DNA from: Litchfieldia stipae
GTDB lineage: Bacteria > Bacillota > Bacilli > Bacillales > Bacillaceae_L
Direction of reading: 5' to 3'
Length of the DNA stretch: 64,000 nucleotides
Assembly (NCBI RefSeq): GCF_014837155.1
Contig: NZ_JACYHA010000018.1
Location: 17,767-81,766, forward strand
The position numbers were made by a program, and so were the translations under genes. Of the stretch, positions 1 through 7,036 are shown in pieces; position 1 is the first letter of the stretch, and each line of letters begins with the position of its first letter. The notes beneath the pieces were generated by a model. The model did no database searches and had not been told where the DNA came from. It worked only from the letters and a program-made list of their open reading frames with translations.

Positions 1-1060
1 GAAGAAGGCACAGAAAAAGCATCAGAATCTGAAGTCGAACAGCAAAGCGACAACACACTGGAAAATGTAGAAGGCATTTTACTGGAAGATAATGCAGAAG
101 AGCTAGAGTCAAATATTGAGCAAACAAACGAGAATCTTAAAGAAGAAAGCCTTGAAGGTGTAACACTAGAAGAAGGTTCAGAAAAAGTGCCGGAATCTGG
201 TGTTGAGCAGCAAAGCGACAATTCACTGGAAAATGTAGAAGGCAATCTACCGGAAGATAACTCAGAAGCGCTTGAATCAAATGTTGAGGAAACAAACGAG
301 GTTCTTAAAGAAGTAAGCCTTGAAGGTGCAACCCTAGAAGAAGGTTCAGAAAAAGCACCGGAATCTGGTGTTGAACAGCAAAGTGAAAATACACTGGAAA
401 ATGTAGAAGACAATCTACCGGAAGATTACTCAGAAGCGCTTGAATCAAATGTTGAGGAAACAAACGAGGTTCTTAAAGAAGAAAGCCTTGAAGGTGCAAC
501 CCTAGAAGAAGGTTCAGAAAAAGCACCGGAATCTGGTGTTGAACAGCAAAGTGAAAATACACAGGAAAATATAGATGGTAGTCTACCAGAAGATAACTCA
601 GAAGCGCTAGACTCAAGTCCTAAGCAAACAAACGAGGAACTTAAAGAAGAGAAACTAGAAGGTGGAACCCAAGAAGAAGGTTCAGAAAAAGCGCCAGAAT
701 CTGAAGTTGAACTACAAAGTGCCAACGCACAGGAAAATAAAAAAGGAAATTTACCAGAAGAAATCGCAGAATCGCTAGACTCAAATCCTGAGCAAGCAAA
801 AGAGACTCGTGAAGCAGAGAAACTAGAAGGTGTTGGGCTAGAAGAAGGTTCAGAAAAAGTGGCAGAGTCTGATGTTGAACAGCAAAGTGCAGACGCACAG
901 GAAAGTGTAGAAGGCAATCATCCAGAAGAAAGTAAAGATTCGCTAGACTCAAATCATGACCAGAAAAAAGAGAATCCAGAAGAAGAGCTAATAGAAAGAG
1001 GCGGACAAGAAAATCCTGAGAAAACGTTAGATTCAAATGTCGAACAGCAAAGTAAGAATG
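1..1060 (+). repeat. In-frame tandem 168-bp (56-residue) acidic repeats
   Basis: The marker GAAGGTTCA (or a close variant) recurs at 4, 172, 340, 508, 676 and 844, exactly 168 bp apart. The marker CAGCAAAG recurs at 40, 208 and onward to 1045, where one codon has been lost. About six to seven units are visible and the array continues upstream of the window. Units around 340-680 are nearly identical at DNA level, which suggests recent duplication or gene conversion. Everything stays in frame, so this is protein repeat expansion. Confidence 0.95.
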
Positions 1061-3501
1061 GAACAGATAACCTAGAAAGTAATATACCAGAAGAAAACTC
1101 AGGAAAAGCACCAGAAATTGGGTCGGAGCAGTATAGAACCCCTGAATTAGAAAACCTAGAAAGTGACTTGCCAAATGATAAAGTTTATTCTCAAATCGAA
1201 TCCTCGGAAGAAAATAAGAAAAAGGAAACAGAAGAGAAAGACGATACAATTTGGAATATTGTTCATGATAAATTGCAATGGTGGGAAACTGAAAGCGAGG
1301 GAAAGGGCATTGTTGAAATACTCAAAAATAGCTGGATAAAGCAAGTGGAAATGGCAAAGGAAGGTCCTGAAGCATGGTTAAATTATAATAAAGAGGAATT
1401 AAAAAAGGATATTTCCAATATATACGTAGATGGGAAAAGAATCGCTGGTATTTTAATAGAAAAAAATGACACGTTCAAAGACATCAAAGAAGTCTTTGAA
1501 GAGCGTCAGAAACAACGCGTTGAAAATGGAGAAGGCCAAACTTTAAAAGAAATGATCCACAACGGCCTAAAAGGTCAAATTGAAGCAGCGAGACGAGGGC
1601 CGAAGGATTGGTGGGAATACAACAAGGAGAGTTTTAGTACGGAGGCAAGGAATCTTTTTGAAGATAGTAAAAAACTAGCTTCTCGTTTTATAGACCGCCA
1701 AGATATGTTAAGTGACATTCGCGAAGTATTAAAGGAACGCCACGAGCAACGAGTCGAGAATGGCGAAGGTGGATCCTTAAAGGAAATGTTGGGAAATGGA
1801 ATAAAAGCTCAACTAGAGGCAGCGAAAGAAGGTTCGATAGATTGGTTAAAATATAACAAAGAAAGTTTCAGCGAAGAAGCGAGAAACTTGTTTGAGGATA
1901 GCAAAAAGCTAGCATCTCGTTATATAGACCGCCATGATATGTTAGGTGACATACGTGAATTATTAAAAGATCGTCACGAACAGCGAATTGAAAACGGAGA
2001 AGGTAGTTCCTTAAAGGATATGTTCCGAAATGGGATAAAATCTCAACTAGAGGCAGCGAAAGAAGGCCCGACGGGTTGGTTGAAATATAATAAAGAAAGC
2101 TTCACCGAAGAAACAAGAAACCTATTTGAGGATGGCAAAAAGCTAGCATCCCAATTTATAGACCACCATGATATGTTAAGTGACATACGTGAAGTATTAA
2201 AGGAACGCCACGAGCAACGAATTGAGAGTGGCGAAGGTGGATCCTTAAAGGATATGTTCCGAAATGGAATTAAGGCTCAACTAGAAGCAACGAAGGGTGG
2301 TCCTATAGGCTGGTTGAAGTACAATAAAGAAAGCTTTAGTGAAGAAACAAGAAATTTATATGAAGACGGAAAAAAACTAACAAACCGCTATTTAGAACGC
2401 CATGAAACTTTAAGTAATATACGTGATGTTTTACTGGAACGTCATGAAAAGCGAATTGAGAATGGAGAAGGTACAAAAATTAGTGAAATGTTTCAAAATG
2501 GCTTAAAAGCTCAGCTTGAGGCTGCCAAACAAGGCCCAAAAGCTTGGTGGGAGTATAACAAGGAAAGTTTTTCTACTGAGGCCAGAAATCTATTTAAGGA
2601 TTTTAAAGATTTTGTTGAAAAACAAAAGGATAATGGAGAAAAGCCTGAAGACATAGAAATACCAGTTGATAATAAGGATAATCAACATTTCATTTTTGAT
2701 ACGCCTTTAAATGGCCGAGTGGAAGACCTGGATAACATAAACGAGATAGAGGATGCTGCAATTGAAGATTTAGAACAATGGGCATTGGCTAACAAAATTA
2801 CAGATATGGTTGATTACACAGGACTAGACCCAAAGGTCGCCCAGGAGTGGAATAAGGGGATTGCTGAAAACATTGAAATGTTCCCAGAACTTAGAGATAG
2901 AATTAAGTTTATTGGTTCTGCGCAAGCGCGAAATAATACAATAAGAACTGAACTAGAACAAATGTATCTGGAAAGTTATAAGCAGAGCAACCCAACATTT
3001 TTAGAAGAAGACCTCATGCCTTATGTTATTTCAGATGTGGATGCTTTAATGGATAGGTTGCCAATTAGAGAAAATACCATCGCACAGTCTCTCTCAGCAC
3101 CATCGGGAATAATTAGTGAATTTAATGGAATAACGATTAACGAAAAATATGGCTGCGACCATGTATATTTCACCCATATAAAAGAGAAGGACGTAGCTAG
3201 TAAACATAAGCCTGTTGGTTGCGATAATATAAAATCTACTGTAGACCATGAAATGGGGCATCAAATAGACGCCTTGCTTTCATTAAGTACGGATACAGAT
3301 ATAATAGACCTTTACCGGCAGACTTTAAATACTGGTGATGGGAAAAATCAATTATCAGGATATGGAATGACAAAAGTTGCAGAGTTTATTGCTGAAGCAT
3401 GGTCCGAGTATAAAAATAATCCTGAACCTAGGCCAGTATCTATAAAAGTAGCCGAAATAATTGAAAGGAGATATGAAGCATGGAAGAAGAAAAGGAAATA
3501 A
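1..3501 (+). CDS. Giant repeat protein with C-terminal HExxH metallopeptidase-like domain (5' end outside window)
   Basis: The frame is open from base 1 and base 1 already lies inside a repeat, so the true start is upstream; the GTG at 187 is only an internal codon. The visible 1166 codons have three parts. First come very acidic Glu/Ser/Asn-rich 56-residue repeats (to about base 1060). Next are five 78-residue repeats anchored on a Trp-x-x-Tyr-Asn-Lys-Glu motif (1375-2545). Last is a C-terminal globular domain of about 280 residues. That domain has HEMGH at 3247-3261 and, downstream, EFIAEAWSEY (glutamates at 3382 and 3394), a layout typical of zincin peptidases with a third Glu ligand; peptidase activity is inferred. 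No signal peptide can be judged because the N-terminus is missing. The long repeat stalk ending in an enzyme-like domain resembles polymorphic toxins or other secreted effectors. The gene overlaps the next small gene, suggesting coupled translation. Confidence 0.8.
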   Translation, partial: EEGTEKASESEVEQQSDNTLENVEGILLEDNAEELESNIEQTNENLKEESLEGVTLEEGSEKVPESGVEQQSDNSLENVEGNLPEDNSEALESNVEETNEVLKEVSLEGATLEEGSEKAPESGVEQQSENTLENVEDNLPEDYSEALESNVEETNEVLKEESLEGATLEEGSEKAPESGVEQQSENTQENIDGSLPEDNSEALDSSPKQTNEELKEEKLEGGTQEEGSEKAPESEVELQSANAQENKKGNLPEEIAESLDSNPEQAKETREAEKLEGVGLEEGSEKVAESDVEQQSADAQESVEGNHPEESKDSLDSNHDQKKENPEEELIERGGQENPEKTLDSNVEQQSKNGTDNLESNIPEENSGKAPEIGSEQYRTPELENLESDLPNDKVYSQIESSEENKKKETEEKDDTIWNIVHDKLQWWETESEGKGIVEILKNSWIKQVEMAKEGPEAWLNYNKEELKKDISNIYVDGKRIAGILIEKNDTFKDIKEVFEERQKQRVENGEGQTLKEMIHNGLKGQIEAARRGPKDWWEYNKESFSTEARNLFEDSKKLASRFIDRQDMLSDIREVLKERHEQRVENGEGGSLKEMLGNGIKAQLEAAKEGSIDWLKYNKESFSEEARNLFEDSKKLASRYIDRHDMLGDIRELLKDRHEQRIENGEGSSLKDMFRNGIKSQLEAAKEGPTGWLKYNKESFTEETRNLFEDGKKLASQFIDHHDMLSDIREVLKERHEQRIESGEGGSLKDMFRNGIKAQLEATKGGPIGWLKYNKESFSEETRNLYEDGKKLTNRYLERHETLSNIRDVLLERHEKRIENGEGTKISEMFQNGLKAQLEAAKQGPKAWWEYNKESFSTEARNLFKDFKDFVEKQKDNGEKPEDIEIPVDNKDNQHFIFDTPLNGRVEDLDNINEIEDAAIEDLEQWALANKITDMVDYTGLDPKVAQEWNKGIAENIEMFPELRDRIKFIGSAQARNNTIRTELEQMYLESYKQSNPTFLEEDLMPYVISDVDALMDRLPIRENTIAQSLSAPSGIISEFNGITINEKYGCDHVYFTHIKEKDVASKHKPVGCDNIKSTVDHEMGHQIDALLSLSTDTDIIDLYRQTLNTGDGKNQLSGYGMTKVAEFIAEAWSEYKNNPEPRPVSIKVAEIIERRYEAWKKKRK
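1375..2620 (+). repeat. In-frame tandem 234-bp (78-residue) repeats
   Basis: The conserved Trp codon recurs at 1375, 1609, 1843, 2077, 2311 and 2545, exactly 234 bp apart, giving five full units and a partial sixth. Each unit reads roughly W-x-x-Y-N-K-E-S-F, then R-N-L-(F/Y)-E-D, a D-I-R-E-(V/L)-L-K segment, H-E-Q-R-(V/I)-E-N-G-E-G and a second helix ending in L-E-A-A-K-x-G. The predicted structure is helical. The first unit is the most diverged and the middle ones are nearly identical. Confidence 0.95.
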
Positions 3502-3656
3502 AAAAGGAGATAGTACCACCAAAAATAAAAATGGTGCCTGTTACTATAAGAGAAGTAATATTAGGACAAGACGGTAATAGCTATGAAGTAGAGAAAACTG
3601 TAATGATGCCTGATTTCCCGGCTAGAGAAAATGATATAAACACTGAGAAAGATTAA
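3480..3656 (+). CDS. Small 58-residue protein overlapping the end of the giant repeat gene
   Basis: ATG 3480 is preceded by AAGGAG at 3465-3470 with 9 bases of spacing, and the frame runs to TAA 3654-3656. It overlaps the last 22 bases of the upstream gene in another frame, a layout typical of coupled partners. The product is short, starts with a Lys/Glu-rich stretch and has a central V-P-V-T-I-R-E-V motif followed by a predicted beta-rich segment. I recognise no family. Its position directly after a toxin-like metallopeptidase would fit a small cognate partner or immunity factor, but nothing in the sequence proves it. The alternative is a structural tail peptide of the same complex. Coding status is supported by the ribosome binding site and the overlap. 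Confidence 0.6.
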   Translation: MEEEKEIKKEIVPPKIKMVPVTIREVILGQDGNSYEVEKTVMMPDFPARENDINTEKD

Positions 3657-3708
3657 TAGAATTCCTAGAGAAGAAACAGAATCTAAAATTATTTATGAGG
3701 TGAATAAA

Positions 3709-3996
3709 ATGGCATCATTAAAAGAAATAAAAGAAAACATTATACAAAGTGTGATTGCATCCGTATTAGCAGTAATCACAGAGAAAGGTAAAACCCCTAT
3801 TGATGAAATCGAGATTGACGGTTCTCCAATTCAATATGTAGGAGATGTCGGTGTCCTTATTTCAGTACTACTTGAACTTCACGATATCTTTGAACTGGAG
3901 TTTAATTTAGATTTAAATCTTGTAGGAGATAAATTTAAAACAATCGAGTCTATTATCGAATACTTTATGGTTCGATTGGTAGATGAAAAAATATAA
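3709..3996 (+). CDS. Acyl-carrier-protein-like protein lacking the phosphopantetheine serine
   Basis: I start it at ATG 3709 because GAGGTGA (3697-3703) gives proper spacing; an upstream in-frame GTG at 3700 lies inside that ribosome binding site. The product has 95 residues. Residues 44-65 align without gaps to the helix II region of bacterial ACPs, and the C-terminus (K-T-I-E-S-I-I-E-Y-F) matches the ACP helix IV motif. At the place of the invariant Asp-Ser-Leu, this protein has Asp46-Val47-Gly48, so it cannot carry 4'-phosphopantetheine by the normal route. I infer an ACP fold used as a protein-interaction module. It is the last gene before a terminator and probably shares a transcript with the giant repeat gene. 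Confidence 0.6.
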   Translation: MASLKEIKENIIQSVIASVLAVITEKGKTPIDEIEIDGSPIQYVGDVGVLISVLLELHDIFELEFNLDLNLVGDKFKTIESIIEYFMVRLVDEKI

Positions 3997-4005
3997 GATA
4001 GTAGT

Positions 4006-4048
4006 AGGAAGCTTCTAGAACAAACATGTTCTGAGTCTTCCTTTTTTT
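4006..4048 (+). terminator. Intrinsic terminator after ACP-like gene
   Basis: The hairpin pairs AGGAAG with CTTCCT, with an inner AGAACA/TGTTCT stem, followed by seven T. It ends the upstream transcript before the Hsp70 promoter. Confidence 0.85.
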
Positions 4049-4134
4049 ATAAAACAATTAGGTGTAATTAAAATAAATTTACAAATGATTGGAAATATAC
4101 GTATTTAATATTTGCTAAATATAGGTATTTAATA

Positions 4135-4163
4135 TTGACGTTTAAATCTTTACTAATTAGAAT
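4135..4163 (+). promoter_or_regulatory. Sigma-A promoter of the Hsp70/J-like/AAA operon
   Basis: TTGACG (4135-4140), a 17-bp spacer and TAGAAT (4158-4163) lie about 75 bp before the Hsp70 start. Just upstream, GTATTTAATATT occurs twice as a direct repeat (4101-4112 and 4125-4136, 24 bp apart), the second copy overlapping the -35 box. This could be an activator or repressor site. No CIRCE element is seen, so ordinary HrcA heat-shock control is not indicated. Confidence 0.75.
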
Positions 4164-4238
4164 AAATATAAGTCCAAAGTATTACTATTATATTACCAAA
4201 TTATTAAATTTTATATTAATTTACAAGGAGCTGATTAG

Positions 4239-5759
4239 GTGATTATTGGAATTGATTTAGGAACAACTAACTCAGCAGTAGCTTACATAGATGAGAATGG
4301 AAATCCAGCTATTGTGCCTAATCGTGAAGGTGAAAGGGTAACTCCCTCCGTCATTTTTTTTGAAGATGGAACTCCCGTAATAGGTTCGACAGCAAAGAGT
4401 ATTGCAACGTCTGATCCAGGTAACACTGTACAATTTATCAAACGACATATGGGTAATTCGAGCTATAAATTCCCTTTGGATACAGGAGATGTATTCACCC
4501 CCGAAGAACTATCCGCAATTATTTTAAAACGCCTAAAAGTAGATGCTGAAGAGGCGCTCGGCTGCACGGTTAATGATGCAGTTATAACTGTTCCTGCCTA
4601 CTTCGATGATGCCCAACGTAAGGCAACTCAGGATGCTGGTAAAATCGCCGGAATGAATGTTCTGAAAGTTATAAATGAGCCAACAGCTGCTGCTTTAGCC
4701 TATGGTCTTGCAAATCGCGATAAACAACAAAATATTATGGTTTATGATTTAGGTGGTGGCACATTTGATGTCACTATCATTCAATTAAATCAAGATGAAA
4801 TAGTAGTAAAAGCGACTGGTGGAGACCGAAATCTGGGTGGTTTTGATTTCGACAATAAGATCTTCGAATTTGTTGAGCAGAAGTTTGAAGAAGAGCATGG
4901 GCTAGATTTATATGATGATTTAAATGCAGTTCAGGACCTACGTGAAAAGGCAGAAGCATGTAAAAAAATGCTTTCTTCTCGTAAAAAATCCGTTATTACT
5001 CTTTCTTCTCAGGGTAAAACAGTAAAGGTTGATATAACAAAAGATGATTTTGACGCAATGTTGTCACCTTTACTCAATCGTACAACTCTTATTATGAAAA
5101 ATGTGTTAATGGATGCCGAAATGAACTGGTCTGACATTGATAAAATTTTACTAGTTGGTGGATCTACGAGAGTCCCAGCCGTTTCGGAAGTAATAGAAAA
5201 GATGTCAGGGATCCAACCTTCAAAAGATGTTAATCCTGATGAAGTAGTTGCTCTAGGTGCGGCTGTTCAAGGAAGTCTCTTAGAAGTGAAAGGAAGTAAT
5301 TCTTCTGGTGAGGAAAAACCAGTCCATAAAACAAGAGTGGTCGATGTGAACTCTCATAGTTTAGGAATGTTAATTGTAAACTCACAAACAAATCAAATGA
5401 TGAATCAGATCATTTTAAAAAGAAACACACCGATTCCTGCTGAAAGATACGATGTTTTTAGTACGGTGAGAGATGGTCAGCAATTTATTCATGTTCAACT
5501 CACGGAAGGTGAGGACGAAGATCCAGAATTCGTGAAAATAATTGGTGAGTCTGATATTGATTTAGGAGAACCTAAGCAGGAAGGATATCCTGTACGTTTT
5601 ATCCTTTCATATGATGAAAATGGTGTTATACATGTCTTTGGGAAAGATGAACACACAGGGAAACATTTAGGTGAAATGCATATCGAAAGAAAATCAAATC
5701 TATCAGAATCAGTCATTGAACAGAAGGCTGAAAAATTGGCAGGTATCTCAGTTGAATAA
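4239..5759 (+). CDS. Lidless Hsp70 (DnaK-like) chaperone
   Basis: GTG start with CAAGGAG at 4224-4230, 8 bases upstream. The 506-residue product has a full Hsp70 nucleotide-binding domain: phosphate-1 loop G-I-D-L-G-T-T-N-S near residue 4, phosphate-2 D-L-G-G-G-T-F-D near 170 and the adenosine motif V-G-G-S-T-R near 307. A shortened substrate-binding beta-domain follows to about residue 490. DnaK is normally about 610 residues; here the alpha-helical lid is essentially absent and the linker is rewired (no canonical D-V-L-L-L-D-V-T-P). It is therefore not the housekeeping DnaK, and no grpE or dnaJ lies beside it. With the next two genes it forms a dedicated chaperone set. The client is unknown; I infer the large proteins encoded just upstream. 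Confidence 0.85.
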   Translation: MIIGIDLGTTNSAVAYIDENGNPAIVPNREGERVTPSVIFFEDGTPVIGSTAKSIATSDPGNTVQFIKRHMGNSSYKFPLDTGDVFTPEELSAIILKRLKVDAEEALGCTVNDAVITVPAYFDDAQRKATQDAGKIAGMNVLKVINEPTAAALAYGLANRDKQQNIMVYDLGGGTFDVTIIQLNQDEIVVKATGGDRNLGGFDFDNKIFEFVEQKFEEEHGLDLYDDLNAVQDLREKAEACKKMLSSRKKSVITLSSQGKTVKVDITKDDFDAMLSPLLNRTTLIMKNVLMDAEMNWSDIDKILLVGGSTRVPAVSEVIEKMSGIQPSKDVNPDEVVALGAAVQGSLLEVKGSNSSGEEKPVHKTRVVDVNSHSLGMLIVNSQTNQMMNQIILKRNTPIPAERYDVFSTVRDGQQFIHVQLTEGEDEDPEFVKIIGESDIDLGEPKQEGYPVRFILSYDENGVIHVFGKDEHTGKHLGEMHIERKSNLSESVIEQKAEKLAGISVE

Positions 5760-5814
5760 ACAGAGTACCTAGGATAATGGGGCATTTATTTATATTTTTT
5801 AGGGGGCACTATCA

Positions 5815-6963
5815 TTGGAAAATTTTTATGAATTAATACAGGTAGACTCATCCATTAGCCAGGATGAATTGAAGGAGAAACTTATAGAAGCTCAGCGCAA
5901 ATGGCTAGGTCGTACAAATGCACCAGATTTAAAACGACGTCAAGATGCAGAACGAAAAATTGAGCTTCTAAATGAAGCAGAAGCAATTCTATTAGATCCT
6001 GCGAAAAGAGCACAATATGATAAAGAACTTGAAGCTTCTAAGTATCAATTCAACACAGAAGAACAGAGCACGGTTGATCATACTAACTTGAATGCTGATG
6101 AATTAGTAGACGAAGCTTGGACTCTACTTGAAAAAGGTAGAACTGCAGATGCGGTTGTAGTTGGTAAAAGAGCAACTGAAAAGAGTTCTAGTAACCCTAA
6201 TGCATGGGCTGTATTAGCACGTGCGCACTACATGTGGAACGAGTTTGATGATGCAATCTATGAATATAAGAAAGCAATAGATATTGCAACTAATAATGAT
6301 GTATTCTATTATGACTTATCAGATGTATATATGGATCACCCACGTTTGAGTGATGCAGAGAAGATTAATTACGCAGAACAATTGATTAGAAAAGCTTTGA
6401 GTATCAAGCCTACTGAAAGAGCTTACCATTTTAGATTGGCATACCTAGCTAGATTTAAGGGAGAATATGATCATGCGATTGAAATCTTAAAGAAACTTAT
6501 TGAAACGCATGGGAAAGATCCAAGTTTGGGAAATGAATTAGCATTAAACTATTATAATAAATGTTTAATGCAAATGTATTACAAAGAAGGCTATTATAGT
6601 TTTATTTCCAAAGAGAGTGCAGAAACAGGACTTGTACTTCTAAGAGAAGCAAAAATTTATGCAACAGATCGTGATTTATTAGAATCTATTCAAACCTTTA
6701 TCGATTTAGGAGAGAATGCTCTAAAAACAAGATTTCTAAAGGGGCGATTCGCAGGTTTAGCTATTATTCCAGTTATTTGGTTATTAACTGCGTTATCTAC
6801 AGGTTCATTTATTAATATTGTAATTAGTGGTGCACTATTATATGGGGCTTGGAAAATTAGTAGAATCCCTGTTTGGAAGGATAATTTTGAAGTTCACACT
6901 GGAAAGAGACAACAAAGAAATCAAAACATTGCTGCTGTATTGCAAGCGATGGCTAAAAAATAA
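5815..6963 (+). CDS. J-like/TPR protein with C-terminal membrane hairpin
   Basis: TTG start with AGGGGG at 5801-5806. The 382-residue product opens with a J-domain-like segment (residues 1-75; F-Y-E-L-I-Q-V at the front and L-L-D-P-A-K-R-A-Q-Y-D at the end). The catalytic His-Pro-Asp loop reads Ala-Pro-Asp, so the histidine that normally triggers Hsp70 ATPase is missing. Residues about 90-290 hold TPR-like helix pairs (for example A-W-A-V-L-A-R-A-H-Y and Y-E-Y-K-K-A). Residues about 310-355 form two closely spaced hydrophobic segments, a likely membrane hairpin, followed by a basic tail. It lies 55 bp after the Hsp70 gene. I infer that it tethers the Hsp70/AAA machinery to the membrane through a non-canonical J contact. 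Confidence 0.8.
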   Translation: MENFYELIQVDSSISQDELKEKLIEAQRKWLGRTNAPDLKRRQDAERKIELLNEAEAILLDPAKRAQYDKELEASKYQFNTEEQSTVDHTNLNADELVDEAWTLLEKGRTADAVVVGKRATEKSSSNPNAWAVLARAHYMWNEFDDAIYEYKKAIDIATNNDVFYYDLSDVYMDHPRLSDAEKINYAEQLIRKALSIKPTERAYHFRLAYLARFKGEYDHAIEILKKLIETHGKDPSLGNELALNYYNKCLMQMYYKEGYYSFISKESAETGLVLLREAKIYATDRDLLESIQTFIDLGENALKTRFLKGRFAGLAIIPVIWLLTALSTGSFINIVISGALLYGAWKISRIPVWKDNFEVHTGKRQQRNQNIAAVLQAMAKK

Positions 6964-6983
6964 TATACAAACGAGTATTTACG

Positions 6984-7010
6984 AAAAGCTCCTATTATAG
7001 GGGCTTTTTT
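6984..7010 (+). terminator. Terminator or attenuator inside the chaperone operon
   Basis: AAAAGC-x-CCTAT pairs with ATAGG-x-GCTTTTTT and is followed by a T run. It lies between the J-like gene and the AAA gene, with no obvious promoter after it, so it probably lowers rather than abolishes expression of the downstream gene. Confidence 0.75.
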
Positions 7011-7036
7011 ATTCAGTAAGTACTAGGAGGCCGACC

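Noticed and set aside
426..1344. Antisense reading frames in the repeat region
   Set aside because: They mirror the biased codons of the acidic repeats on the plus strand, are repetitive themselves and have no ribosome binding sites.
1..2620. CRISPR-like regular repeat array
   Set aside because: Units are 168 and 234 bp, directly abutting and in frame within one protein. There are no short repeats with unique spacers.
2690..3501. Phage head-morphogenesis protein or prophage
   Set aside because: The metallopeptidase-like C-terminus resembles domains found in some phage proteins, but no capsid, portal, terminase or integrase gene is in view.
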